Assembly (NCBI GenBank): GCA_008973525.1
Contig: WACJ01000119.1
Coordinates: 310,001 to 374,000 of the forward strand
Direction of reading: 5' to 3'
DNA from: Stenopsyche tienmushanensis
Lineage: Eukaryota > Arthropoda > Insecta > Trichoptera > Stenopsychidae
DNA length: 64,000 nucleotides
Position numbers and translations under genes: made by a program. How positions within the stretch are numbered: the stretch's first letter is position 1; each line of letters opens with the position of its first letter. Below are positions 34,086-45,354 of this stretch, piece by piece. Below the pieces are notes generated by a model, which saw nothing but the letters and a program-made list of their open reading frames with translations, did not search any database and was not told where the DNA came from.

Positions 34086-34501
34086 GGGGACGATGACTGA
34101 TACAGACTAACTAATGCCACTTCCTTGACGCGACAACAGAGATTGCAGAGCGCGTCTGAGGCACCCGCCTCCATTGGCGTTTCCTTGTCACTGATTACCG
34201 GGATTTCACTGTTTTCGGCGAGGAATTTCGCACCCTGTCATTTAACCTCTATGTCTAATAGAAGCACGCTGGCAAGCAATTGTTAGACGCCATTCTGTAC
34301 TCCTGTAGTTATTAGGATGAAAAGTGAGCGCTAGTCACTTAGCAGGATACGCTGTATCAGCTTGATGCTCACACGATGCGCCTACGCTTATGAAGACGCC
34401 TTTGCAAGCCGTCAGAAGAGAACGTCTGTTGAGGAGGAGACCCTGCGAATTAGATGCTGAGAGCGTTAATCTGTTCAATCGACTCCATTCACTGATCCTC
34501 T

Positions 34502-34690
34502 TCAAGGCATCACTAGCCAGGGTCTCGATGTGTTCACCAACAGTATGAGATCATCTGCATATGCGAACGATTCACACCCCGCCAGGAGACTTAGCTCAAA
34601 TATGTCATCTAGCAGGACATTCCACAAGACCAGTCCCAGTAGCCTTCGTAAAACCCTTCCTTTATAATATATTCGTAAAATATGCTGCGA
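34502..34690 (-). pseudogene. R1-like reverse transcriptase palm fragment
   Basis: The minus-strand frame contains GRVLRRLLGLVLWNVLLDDIFELSLLAGCESFAYADDLILLV. This corresponds to the RT blocks PQGSVLGPLLWN and FAYADDLILLV. The two catalytic aspartates of YADD are intact, while the PQGS box is corrupted. The frame is lost between this point and 34085, where the downstream ORF begins in a recognisable frame. The upstream end (34690) is mariner sequence, so the rest of the RT was never inserted or was deleted. Confidence 0.85.
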
Positions 34691-34749
34691 ATTACAAATG
34701 AATCCAAGCATTTTTCGATTGTAACCTTACTTTCTGGATGAGCCTCGTA

Positions 34750-35454
34750 TTTATGGTATCAGATCGCTGTTCGTGCGGAATTCGATCTTTTTAAAATGCT
34801 CGAAAGAATAACACAATGCGTCCATTCCGAGTGGAAGAATTTCATCGACATAATTCATGAAAGCGAGCTTTGTAAGCTTATTTACAAGCTGATGATGTAC
34901 CCTAATGTTGCGACAGGGGGTCAAAAATATCACCAAATATTTTCTTTTGCGATAGAGAATTGTATTATTTTTTATTTATATAACGGCGAGCTTTCGATGT
35001 TATATTTATATATTTACTTACCATGTGTTCTGTGGGTTTATCTTCATGCTGTTCGACGAAATATGTCACGTTTGCTATAATAGAAAAAAATATATATATT
35101 ATAGGGTCTCCGAAAAGGTCACGAACTGTTTGTGTTGTTTCGTTTACACTGGATCCATTGTGTGTTTCTTAGATTTGTTTTTTTTAAATTTAAATGTCAA
35201 AGGACGGGACACATGAAAAGTTATAGTTTAATCGACGGAAAAGTATAAATATATATAAAATACATTACATTAATTAGATAATCTTAATGAATCGACGGTA
35301 ATATTTATTCATTGCAAAAACTATTGCGAAATTACCACATGCTTTAATTATTAGGGATATCCAAAAGTATAAAAAATAGATTTTTTACTGTATATCTATG
35401 CTGGTTATTCGCACATGCGAAGTGTTAACTGTGCTTAAGACCAATTTTCAGGGA
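34750..35454. other. Unassigned AT-rich DNA
   Basis: Open frames of 61-94 codons on both strands show no family resemblance. No repeat found. Confidence 0.35.
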
Positions 35455-35800
35455 TCATGACTACGTTTATTTTCCATTTCGGATCGGCTGCGATTACGAG
35501 GCGTAGACGGTTCTTTCAAATAACTCCAGCCCATACCTCATCTCAAACTGAATTATGATTAAATTCTAACTATAGTTGAGACTTGAATTCTTAACCGAAT
35601 TAACTAAGCTAGCTTTCCGCATCCATTTCATACAGTTATCCGACCTTCCTATTATTTTTTGGAAATTTTATCGCCGTATCGCTCTGAGTAATATCATCTC
35701 CGGCATTGCATTCGACGAAGGATGTTTCGATTCTTCGAGAATCGTCATCCGTTCGGTGGTACGCGTAAGGTTTCCAGCTCCGTAGATGGCCGAGTTTGGC
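35455..35800 (+). repeat. Dispersed repeat F2, copy 1
   Basis: It shares, in order with 41455-41815, GGATCGGCTGCG, GAGGCGTAGACGG, a CTAAGCTAGCTTTCCGCA type block, CCTCCCTAT/CCTTCCTAT and GATTTCGATTCTTCGAGAAT-like DNA (TTTCGATTCTTCGAGAATCG here). There is no common long frame. Shorter relatives lie at 49690-49865 and 50590-50705. Possibly an LTR or MITE. Confidence 0.65.
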
Positions 35801-37424
35801 CAATTTTATGAAAAATTATTTTTTTAGAAAAAAATCGAAAAATTAAAGGAATTTCATTGCAACCCCAACTGCCCTAATACCAACATAGTAGCGTAACATT
35901 TACACACGTAATTTAATCGATTGCATTGGATGCACTATCCAATCAATTATTCCGCGTGACAGTTTAACCGAATAGGATTTAATTACGGCCAATTACCTAA
36001 GTGACGAATTGAATTGCCGCCATCGACAGAAGCTATCCCCGGGAGCGTTTGGGCCTCAAAAGGGAGGACGGGATATCTCTGTTGTTTTAATTTCAAACTT
36101 TACTATTATCATAGTCCCATTAAAAAATGTCCGTTTTGGAAATATGTCACGGGCAGAGCAAAGTTCGCGCCGTGGGCGTATCCGTGAAATTTTTGCTTTC
36201 ATTTACAGGGTCGGCTCGGGTTGAAATATTACCGGGCGTCCCGATGACAAATTATATTTTAACTTCGTTAAATCTACCCTAAGTGAAAGCGGAAGACAAT
36301 TACAATGTTAATTTTCCCATTTCTCACCACCCATTGTTAATTATCATTTACGTCTGCGGATTACAATCCTACAACCCTCGCGCTTAATCCGTCCATAGGC
36401 TATTGCCTTTGTGCTGACAAAACAATACCGCAATTCGATCATTAATACCGTTTCTTATTTCGTGACGTGACATTTGCCAGATTCGGACTACAATCGGAAC
36501 ACCAATCGATATACACATTGATAGCACCTAATTTTACCATGTCTTATTTTCAGCGTTGCAGCTTCCATATTTGAACTATCCCTATATATAAATATCTGGA
36601 ATCGATGCTGTTTTATGTTGATGGATTTATAACGCTTTGCATTAAGCTGTCCCTTTTGTCTATTGATACTGTTTAATGTCTCCAAATTGAATATTTAATG
36701 TGCTTTATATATCTATGTACCTTGCAATACTCTACTCTGATAACATATTGTAAAACAGGCATTAAGCCTCGACGAGGAGGCTTCATGTCTGTTGTTGGCT
36801 TTCGATTTTATTCTCAACTATTATCCGATGTAATAAGCATGAACCCCGCCCCCCTATCAGATCTTATTGCCTTAAAAACGACACTTTTTTCATCATCTAT
36901 AAATATTGATTTTTTATTGCATGCATGATTTATGACTCTCTTCCTTTATTTATTAAATAATACAATACACGTCAGAGATCACAATGAGGATTTTCGTCGT
37001 TGTTGTTGTTGTTCCCTGTTTTCATTAATGTGGATTTTATTTAGATTGCCTGCCGTCTGTCAGGTGGATTTAATTAATTCCTGAGGCCTTTCAAAGTTTT
37101 CTTTGCTCGTGCCGAACAAAAGTCTCATAAATGACGAAAAAAAACAATCAACTATATTAACAGAATTTTTAAAAGCGAGGACTCAATAAATAAAGCTATG
37201 TTTGGGGCAAATTTAAAAAAAAAATGTTGAAAAAATATGTGCTCTAGTTGACACGATTTAAACCCTTTCAATCATTCAAAATTATAAAAATAAAAATGAT
37301 TCTTAATTAATAAAAATATGGCTATAGTTTCTACCTCAACAATCAAAATTAATTTTATTTTCACAAAATGGCGACTGTCTAGAAAAAATAATTTTTTGAC
37401 CTTATTTTTCACTGTTTTTTTAAA
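35801..37424. other. Unassigned DNA
   Basis: Mixed-composition tract (35900-36500) without repeats, then AT-rich DNA with a short (GTT)n run at about 37000-37016. A TTTAAACCCTTTCAATC string at 37257 vaguely resembles a piggyBac-type end. No coding feature supported. Confidence 0.35.
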
Positions 37425-37610
37425 TAGTTAAAAATTAAATTTTGATATAAATCTGGTAGGAACCATAGAAAATATTATATAAAAAAGGTTTATATCAAAT
37501 TTGAAGTAAATAAATTGATCAAAATTTGAGATATCATGTCAACCGTGTTAAAAAAGATTATATTCATATAGAAATTCGTTTTTTTTTAAATTTAAATTAT
37601 GTCGCCGCCA
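37425..37610 (-). repeat. Dispersed repeat F4, copy 1
   Basis: On the minus strand CACGGTTGACATGATATCTC, then TTTGATCAATT, TTTACTTCAAATTTGATA and CCAGATTTATATCAAAATTT match 61060-61180 (CACGGTTGACATAATATCTC and onward) on the plus strand. It directly abuts the foldback element. Confidence 0.65.
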
Positions 37611-37634
37611 TTTTTAACGCGTTTTAATCAGTTA

Positions 37635-38580
37635 TGCCCGGTGCACACGAGCTTAGTTTCTCATGCATGGTTTACTAGCATGTTCATTATAGCAGTGGAG
37701 TGACCACACGTTAAGGCTCATGGTCACTTGTGATTTTTTCAACGTTAAATAATTGATTTGCTACTGTAGCATGGATGTATTACCATTTCCATGCAATGGT
37801 ACTGTTAATCTGAGCAGATTTAATTTGCCATATTAACGGCGATATCTTCCGTCTCTCTTTAGGCGCAATATGTTAATTTAACAGCGTCTGAAAGAACGAC
37901 ACGGATCGCTTCTTACGCGTGCACCGTTGTTGGTTGGATGATGATGTGCAGGAGATTGGACTCGTGGGAAGTCGTAGAATAACCTTGGCTATAGGAAGAC
38001 GTCCTTTCCGCAGCCAGATATCTCTCGTGTTTAATAAAAGAGATTAGACAGGCCATTATGTAGCCGAACGGATGAATGGGGATGGACGGGCGTCGAACAG
38101 AAAAACTATTTTATTCGATAATCTCTTTTATTAAACACGAGAGAGAGATCTGGTTGCGGGAAGGACATAATTCCGCAGCCAAGGCTATCCAACGACTCCC
38201 CACGACTTCTCCTTCCTACGCATCACCAATCAATCGGCAACGGTGTATGCGTAAGAAGCAATCGGTGTCGTTTCTTCAGACACAACGCCACAGAAGATGA
38301 CGCTATTAAATTAACACATTGCGCCTAAACAGAGACGAAAGATATCGTCGTTAATCTATCAAAGTAAATCTGCTCAGATTAACAGCGTCATTGCATGGGG
38401 ATGATAATTCGATCATGTTACAGTTACAAATAAGATTTTATGGAAAAAATTGACAAGTATAACCGATTATAGAGCAATTGCTTTAACAGAAAGAGCTTTA
38501 TAAAAGTAACATAACGTACACAAGTAATCGACATGCTAGAAAACCATGCATGAGAAACCACTCTCATGTACACCGGGAAT
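37635..38580. mobile_element. Foldback (large inverted-repeat) element
   Basis: Left arm 37635-38049 and right arm 38117-38580 are imperfect reverse complements with a loop of about 67 bp. The outer ends share CCCGGTG(C/T)ACA and TTTCTCATGCATGGTTT. The inner ends share TCTTTTATTAAACACGAGAG. The inner arm sequence (AGAGAGATCTGGTTGCGGGA, GCAGCCAAGGCTATCCAA) matches the putative LTR leader at 52195-52263, so the foldback appears to have been built from two head-to-head copies of that region. No coding capacity. Such DNA can form a long hairpin and, if transcribed, double-stranded RNA. Confidence 0.8.
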
Positions 38581-38639
38581 TACGGTGTTGCCATCTTATA
38601 TGGACTCAGTCAGCTTGCTGATTATTGTGTCTTTGTATA

Positions 38640-38890
38640 GCTTTGTTTATTGATCAATCCTCGCTGCGGTCGTCCTCCAGTTTGCTCATTACCACGGCGT
38701 TTTCCGTGAATGTTTATGGACTGATGATGAAGGTGTCGTCGACCCATCGGTATTGAGTGTGTTTAGAGACCCATTTTCTTGACATCCTGTTTCAGATAAG
38801 TGTTTTCCCCCAGTCGGTGCCCGTTGGCCGCAACCGCCCATTCCCCAATGAGCCATGCGCCATGGCTCAGCTCCCCTCGCCACGGCTGCG
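38640..38890 (-). pseudogene. Possible reverse transcriptase scrap with VDDTFII
   Basis: One minus-strand frame reads WVSKHTQYRWVDDTFIISP, with the VDD codons at 38743-38735. RYVDDTFII is a common form of the RT catalytic box in Penelope-like elements. A stop follows, and the upstream sequence is out of frame. The short match and a W in place of Y or F before VDD keep confidence low. A 64-codon frame on the same strand is a shadow. Confidence 0.3.
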
Positions 38891-39811
38891 GCATTACAGG
38901 TTTAAATGATCAATCATCACGATAACATCACTAAATTATCTGCTGCACTAACACACATAATGCAAATGCGTATCATAGTCCAAGCTCCGCGGTGAATCCA
39001 GCAGGTAAGAGTATCAAATCCTTCAGCGCATACAGCGTATCTGCCATCCCATCAAACGCGAAATTCGATCGTTCGGGCCGAAAGCAATCATCATTTGATT
39101 AGCGGCACAAATGAGAAGTTTCAAGAATTTTTCAAAGAGACAAAGGATCCGAACCAAGTAATGAAAAGCCGCGCATGAATCTTCTTTTGTCGACTGCGAA
39201 AAGAATTACCATAAAACGAACCGAAAGGAATTACGCCTAAAGCCTCTCGACATTAATATTTCTGCACAGCTTATATTTTGCCGCATAAAAAAACATTTAG
39301 AAATTTCGCGATCTGCTGGAGCATTGCGGAGCTTTTGGGAATGCTAGACCAAAACTGAACATGTGTATATTTTGAAACAATAGAGAGATCAATCACGAAG
39401 GCTGGACCGAATCTCATCGACCACTTTGAAGATGCAGTAGATTTTTATATGCACCTAACACGACACAATAACACACTGACGGCTCGTGAAATCCGCATGG
39501 CGCTTTTGCATGCATCTGCTTTGATACCATGTCGACCTCAATGTTTTCAGCTTTCATTTCATACTAATATTTCATTTTTTTCAGTAACTGTAGAGCTGTT
39601 AGAATGCAGATTTGAGTATCTCAGAGGGTTAAAATACATGTCACACATGAAAATATTATGTAGATATTATGTAGTTTATTGTATATTTGAATGTGATTTT
39701 TAATGCATCTGTATATATTATATGGCATACGGACTTTCGTATGTTAATATTAAATCATTATTTATATAATTTGATGAATTCGTCATCAAATGATCATCTA
39801 CAATACAATAC
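38891..39811. other. Unassigned DNA
   Basis: No repeat or recognised coding feature. The 84-codon plus frame at 39449-39703 shows no motif. Confidence 0.35.
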
Positions 39812-39885
39812 ATCCAGGAGCGGCGTGACTCTGCCTTGAGAGCGCCCCGCTCCACGTTACATTGGTGTCAGAAGTGCGATCGCTT
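39812..39885 (+). mobile_element. LTR end with tRNA-Leu-like primer-binding site, fragment
   Basis: GAGCGCCCCGCTCCACGTTACA is the LTR-type end seen at 52140-52170, and TTGGTGTCAGAAGTGCGAT follows. TGGTGTCAGAAGTGGGAT is complementary to the 3' end of insect tRNA-Leu (ending TCCCACTTCTGACA plus CCA). Only LTR end and primer site remain. Confidence 0.5.
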
Positions 39886-40727
39886 AAATGACACTGTTAA
39901 TCTAATAAATTAAATCTACATTTTATCCATGCAATATTTAGTTTATTAAATACTTTAAAAATTAATACACCATATCATATTGGCACCGAAATTCGACATT
40001 AAAAAAATTAAGTGCTAAAGCGTCCTTTTGTAGGCTCGTCCTACACACGAATTGCGGGCACACACGTATAATTTTTCCGCTTCACAAAGTAAAGTGTTGA
40101 AAGCATCATCACTCTTTGAAATCCTTTTTAATCACACTGGAGAGCTTTCGGGGACGCCCGTGGGAGGGGTGGAATTACAACAGTTCATTACTTTTTTGCA
40201 CTCAAATGCTCTCCGGACTGAATTTCCTCCTGATTAAAAGTAACCACTTTATTTTGATCGTCGACTATATGTCAAATCGCCGGGCAAATTGAGCACCGGT
40301 GTAATTTCATTAATCGCTATCGATTATATAATTATAGCCTCCCCGGCTATTGTGTGTTATTTTTTCAAAGCGCGCCCTAATTTTAATTCAATATTTCCAG
40401 CTTGATATATGATCTTGTGCGAAACTAAAGCAATGTCGTTGGCTGAAAAACGCTTATCGGAAGCTTCTTAGAAAATTTCCGGCTTTCGTTTTCGCATCCT
40501 GCGAGATAAAAACTTAAGTGGAATTTTCACGATCTTATTCTTATAAAATTTCAAAGTAAATTTATATTCTCAATCATATTTATAATATTGAATATGCGAC
40601 AAAACCTCAAAAAAATAGCTTATCGTCCACAAAAATCCACTTTTTTCTCAGAACCGCACTATTAAATTAAACTTACCACTGTAGATATTATTGAAACCTA
40701 TAATATGCTGCTGAAAATACACGACAA
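39886..40727. other. Unassigned DNA
   Basis: No repeat or gene recognised. The 61-codon frame at 40052-40237 has no motif. Confidence 0.35.
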
Positions 40728-41060
40728 GCCTCCAGACTCGTTGTAGATATCGTCATCAGATATTTAAATGAGTTGATGACCGCGTGAATCCCCATTTTCG
40801 TATAAAACCATCAATGTGCACGTACTAAAACTCGCAAAATTCCGATTTCATGACAAATTATTTTTTTCCGTCGCTGCAGATTACTACTTATATACTATAA
40901 TACTTTGACGTGATTCGTAATTATATTACGGAAGAATACAAAAATTTTGAACCCCGTATCTACTATATTTCATATCGATATTCCCATTATTAGAGTCGAT
41001 GTGTAGTAAATACATCACCGGTAGGGACAAGTTAATATAACAATTTGTAAAACATATATT
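40728..41060 (+). repeat. Dispersed repeat F1, copy 2
   Basis: Partner of 23694-24060 with GATATCGTCATCAGATATTT at the left and TACATCACCGGTAGGGA at the right. About 15 bases are missing relative to copy 1 near CATCAATGTG. Confidence 0.7.
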
Positions 41061-41454
41061 AGACAGGAATTACGTTTACAAATCATTCATAAGCACCTAA
41101 AACTGTCTTTTAGTTAATTCAAATTAAAAAAATAAAAATAATTCTTAATTAATAAAGATGTCGCTATAATCGCTATCTCAAAATTAAAATAATAATTTCA
41201 TTTTTGCAATATTTATTATATAGATTACAAATCATTATTATAAATCCACTTTTCTCTCAGTAACGTGCAGCCTGAGTCAAGTTTGTATATCAATGAATGA
41301 ACCTTTACACTGGCGATATTGTTGGATCTCATAATAGCGTTTTAAATCTTTATCCCAGCCTTTCCAACAGGCGACGGTATCCCAAGGGTAAGATTTATGA
41401 GACCAACGGATTGCAGAAGGATTTAATAAGGATGGAATATCAAAAACTAGGTCT

Positions 41455-41890
41455 TCACAATTACGTTTATTTCCATTATGGATCGGCTGCGGTTAAGAGG
41501 CGTAGACGGCGCTCTCAAGGAACTGCAGGCCGAATCCCATCTCGAACTTGATTGTCCCGAATTCTTCCGAATTCTTACCCGAAGTCAAAGTCGAATTGAT
41601 TCGAATTGACTAATCTAGCTCTCCGTACTTGATTTATATTTATATCTGACCTCCCTATCATCTGTTGGTTGCTTTTCGAAGCTTTAAATCCGCAGCGAAA
41701 TGCCTGAGAAATGCCGTTTTTGCCATCACATCCGCTGTAGGATATTTCGATTCTTCGAGAATCATCATTCGGTCGGAGGCACATGTGAAGTGTCAAGTGG
41801 CGCATCTAGTTGAGTTTAGCTATTTTGTATTGGTTAATCACTCGAATCCATCCGCATATATGCGCGATTACTCGTCAACGAGTTAAAACT
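41455..41890 (+). repeat. Dispersed repeat F2, copy 2
   Basis: Matches 35455-35800 up to about 41815. The following 41835-41885 (CCGCATATATGCGCGATTAC, TCGTCAACG) also resembles 60165-60200, so the unit may extend further or abut another repeat. The open frames of 84, 73 and 76 codons here are not conserved between copies. Confidence 0.65.
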
Positions 41891-43316
41891 TGATATCAAT
41901 AATTGCCCTATAGATTAGCAAACGAATCATTTTAAATAACTTATCAACACCGATGATCAAAGGCCTTTTCAGGCATGTCTTCTTTATGGCTCCCTGCATT
42001 ATCGGAAAACCTCATCCGATCCTCCATCGAATTGGTAATACAACCAATAAGGGAAGCTTAGGGGCATCAAACCGCCCTCTGCCGTGTGTAATCTCTCCCT
42101 TATTTGGATCGAGGCTCACCGTTGTTTATAATCCAGCGTCGTCACACAAGACCGAAATGTCAAAAGCACTACACAAATTCGTACGCCCGAGAAGCCTGTT
42201 ATTTTTGACTTTCATTCTATCACGCAATAAAGCCCATGGGATGGAACGCCATGATCCCGTGGGAAGATTTTCCACCTATCTGGCGTTGTAGATTCGACGT
42301 AAGCTACTCTTATCGCCTAATTTATTATGTATGATACAGATGAATACGCAAATGAAAGCCGACGGAGCTTTTCTGAGCAAATTGAAAAATATATGCATAA
42401 AACATTAACATGAAGAAAATCCAATGACTGCTTTAAATTCACCCAAAACTAAATCTAGGCGCTGCTTTCAAGACATTTGAGTTTATTTTACATTTCATAG
42501 GCTAAAGATTGTGTGAGAGTCACGAATACATTATCATTTATGTAGGTAAATCTGAAATTTTATCATCAGTCATATAATAAATTAATAAAATGTATTTTTT
42601 GGATTATTAACCTGTTGACCCTTTGATTAGTATGCACGCACATGTTGCGTATAGCGTTCCATATTGTTTTATCACACAAATTTTCAACCATATACAAATA
42701 TTTATCAGTAGATTTCAATATAATACACGTTAAAATATCAATGGAATTTATCCTTAACCGTGTCATCAGGTATGGTCTTCTTAGAACGAATCATTATCAG
42801 TTATATAGATAAAATTTTATATGGTACCATAAGTGATCCTATTTGAGACTTTAGCATTCAAATCATGTAATGTTCTAAGAACCCAAAAATGGAATTCTAA
42901 ACCAAGCTTCATTATTTTTTGTTTTATTTGATTTTTGATGTTGTAGTGCGATTAGCGACAGTTCACGTAGAATTATAAATCCATATTGATTTAATTTATC
43001 AATAGGATGAAGATATTCCTGAATTATTGACTTTGGAATAACAAGTTTAATAAGGATTTGATTCTACTGATGATGCGTTATTAATCACAGAAATACCCGA
43101 CCTAACAAAGAAAACCAAAAATATGGATATAAATATCTTTATTCTTTCTTATATTTATTTATCAACTTAGTATTTTTTCAGCTTTAAAACAAACAAAAAA
43201 ACTGACGTCATTATCTTGCCTACAGATAGAACTGTTTTCGCCTTCTTTTGAACCGATTCTCCTCTTTCAGTCCAATGATTTTGTAACGCGCGAGAAGCGA
43301 TGGGTTGGTATACAGG
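41891..43316. other. Unassigned DNA with a possible piggyBac-like end
   Basis: The string GACCCTTTGATTAGTATGCACGC at 42616 recurs in modified form at 45100, 52730, 54070, 54120 and 59670 (TTAACCCTTTGATTAGTGAG). A TTAA followed by CCC is the piggyBac end signature, but paired ends were not identified. The 112-codon plus frame at 41953-42291 has no motif. Confidence 0.35.
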
Positions 43317-43440
43317 TGCAACGTCTCCGCAGGGCCACAAGAGATGGCGCTGTTAAAATAACACATTGCACCTGAAGAGAGATGGAAGATGTCGCTGTTA
43401 ACAGCAATACTACGTGGGGATAATAAATCGCCCACGCTAC
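43317..43440 (+). repeat. Foldback-arm fragment
   Basis: ACAAGAGATGGCGCTGTTAA, then AACACATTGCACCTGAAGAG and AGATGTCGCTGTTAACAGC, corresponds to 38285-38395 of the foldback right arm (ACAGAAGATGACGCTATTAA, AACACATTGCGCC, AACAGCGTCATTGCATGGGG). Shows the arm sequence is dispersed. Confidence 0.65.
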
Positions 43441-43499
43441 AATTTGATTGTTTATTTATCTGTTTAAGGCTTTGCTCATCACTTTTGGACTTTCCTCAA

Positions 43500-43820
43500 T
43501 CTCTGTATATCCATCTATTCATGGACGCAGATCATGTTATGTCCGATCGCGAAGCGCTTATTCGTCATATTAACGGTCTGAAAATCGGACCGGTTGAGCA
43601 CATAAACCTTCTGATCACTCCCTCCTTTTTTAAAGTGATTTTTGCGGCATTTTTTGATAAAAAATGTGTACCAAATTATTAGCATCAAATGTGGCTGCAA
43701 TCGAGACTAGATTTCTCTTCGCCCGTAATAAAAATATGTTTATATATTTTATCTTAATTTATTTTTATCTAGTTCCAATTTACAATATACATCTATATAT
43801 CTTAGCTGGTAACGAGGTAT
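43500..43820 (+). mobile_element. R1-clade 3' end fragment
   Basis: The frame at 43389-43682 ends MDADHVMSDREALIRHINGLKIGPVEHINLLITPSFFKVIFAAFFDKKCVPNY, the ORF2 tail with a deletion between DADHV and DREALI. A degraded 3' UTR (GCAATCGAGACTAG, AT-rich stretch, TATATATCTTAGCTGG) follows and runs directly into minus-strand mariner-2. Confidence 0.75.
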
Positions 43821-43824
43821 GATG

Positions 43825-43975
43825 GGCTCATGTTTCATTGATGTTTTTATTGCTGTGAAACATCACCAAACACTCGATTGAAACATCATCACAACGCTGT
43901 TTTTGTTTTATTTTGAGCAAACGCGGTGCCCACCTTGCGCACAGTTTTCTCATGTCCAAATTTGTTGGATTATTA
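43825..43975 (-). pseudogene. Mariner-2 fragment
   Basis: ATTGCTGTGAAACATCACCA, CGATTGAAACATCATCACAA, CGCTGTTTTTGTTTTAT and GAGCAAACGCGGTGCCCACC match 25965-26065. On the minus strand this is the TRWVP..LT.KQ..R region. It is cut on the left where the R1 tail ends and on the right within the linker. Confidence 0.75.
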
Positions 43976-45095
43976 TATTATCACTATCATGCGTTCTGTC
44001 TTTTATTGATTATAATAAGTGTATTTTAACAATATATATAATATCAAGCTTTTGCCTCATTTACGTAGTAATTGATGCCAGACATCGTAATTGCTTTTTT
44101 TCCTATTAGTTTCATACGTGATTTGTTACGTTGTACGTAATTTCGTCAAACGATTAATACACGTCAAGCATTAAGTGATGATTTGACTTTCTCTATTTCA
44201 TTCATGACCTCAGAGCGATTTTCAAGAATGAAAATGTATGTTTTGATGGCTTCAACCCCCCGAAGCACGCAAACTTCGAAATGGGTTATCACGCAAAATT
44301 TGTATTAGGGGAATGAAAAAAAATCTCGCTCTTAATTGTGTATAAAACACGCGTACGCAAATAATATCATATCTGCTTTCGACGCTAAAAATGAATAATT
44401 TATTATTGGCACATTTAAAAGGCTTTCTTTGTGGGGCGATACGACCCCCTCCGATACAAGATCGGGCCAAATTTAGCCCGCTATATATATATTTATATAG
44501 GTGTTTGAATTTTTATTGCGTATTGATTTTGGCCGAGGGATATTTAATTAAAAGCGGTCCCAGTCGCCCAATCTGAAAGTTTCAGTTAGTTTTGCCATCA
44601 GCCATTCAGGCGGAAGTCAGATTAAATATGGCTCATGCTGGGCGCCATGTCAGATTCATCATCAATAATGCCTTTAAGGCGCTGACATATTTCATATAAG
44701 AAAATCCAGAAATACTTTTCCTGTGCGAGACTTATCGAACGTTCAGATGGAAATGTGTTTTTTCACTTAGGGTATTACGGATTGATATATTGCCAGTTCT
44801 TGTTTTGACGTATGAAACTCGTACAAGTACGTCTTAAATTAACCCGGGGGCAAGGATCGTTATAGAAGACAAAACACGTGACCTGATTTTATTCCAGGAA
44901 CGTATATATTTTTACAGATACACTGATTTGTGGGGGTAGAATCGACAAGGGATTCATCTGAATCGCCCATTTGTTTTCATTACGATTAACAAGCATTTTT
45001 TAAAAATAAATTATGATTACTACAGCGCAAAATATACATCCAATCTGTAAACAGAATTGGGACGAATAAATTATTTAATTTATCTTTTCTTTGAA
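43976..45095. other. Unassigned DNA
   Basis: No recognised gene or repeat. Open frames of 61-72 codons at 44252-44576 overlap on opposite strands. Confidence 0.35.
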
Positions 45096-45175
45096 CCCTT
45101 TGATTAGTGGATTAAATAAAACGCCATGGAACGCTGAACGCAACATTTGCGGGCATACTCGCTCTGGATCACTCG
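45096..45175 (-). repeat. CCCTTTGATTAG repeat fragment
   Basis: GAACCCTTTGATTAGTGG lies at the left. AACGCTGAACGCAACATTTG and CGGGCATACTC, read inversely, resemble ATGCACGCACATGTTGCGTA and GCGTTCC at 42630. It may be one end of a TTAA-targeting MITE, but the paired end is not defined. Confidence 0.35.
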
Positions 45176-45354
45176 CATACTTATCAATGTATATATATCT
45201 TTCTTAGGGTACCTAATTGGCAATCCAGATTGAAGGCTTTTCTAATAATATAACTTTTAATGTGATGAACTCCCATTATCCTCCACATGTAATTAATCTA
45301 ATATAATTGATTTGAATAGGAATTTCAATTAAGAGAGGATCTATGAGTGAATCG

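Larger units (their letters stand above)
33167..34690 (-). mobile_element. R1-clade non-LTR retrotransposon, longest copy (RT palm to 3' UTR)
   Basis: The minus strand carries, in order, an RT fragment with the YADD box, a broken interval, the intact C-terminal frame (next entries) and about 125 bases of AT-rich 3' UTR. It lacks ORF1, the endonuclease domain and most of the RT. Length is about 1.5 kb against several kb for a full R1. Its 3' UTR (TTTTTAGTATCCGTCC, TACTATAACATG) matches the minus strand of 48640-48762 rather than the long UTR at 30740-31104, so it represents a different subfamily. Confidence 0.8.
32864..34747 (+). mobile_element. Mariner-1 element with TIRs, carrying nested R1 sequence
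   Basis: The left TIR begins CGAGGGTCA and ends AAAGTAAGCTTACA. The right TIR, read inversely, begins CGAGGCTCA and ends AAAGTAAGGTTACA. They match at 22 of 28 positions. TA dinucleotides flank both ends (32862-32863 and 34748-34749), the mariner signature. On the plus strand the 5' part encodes MKKSSRAHATFHLCEIRAVIRFLTLQNNITAYIHRKLVVVYI (32957-33085), a mariner N-terminus. The rest of the transposase is gone; minus-strand R1 sequence fills 33090-34690 and a short mariner 3' end follows. The mariner is therefore older than at least part of the R1 DNA within it. Confidence 0.85.
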
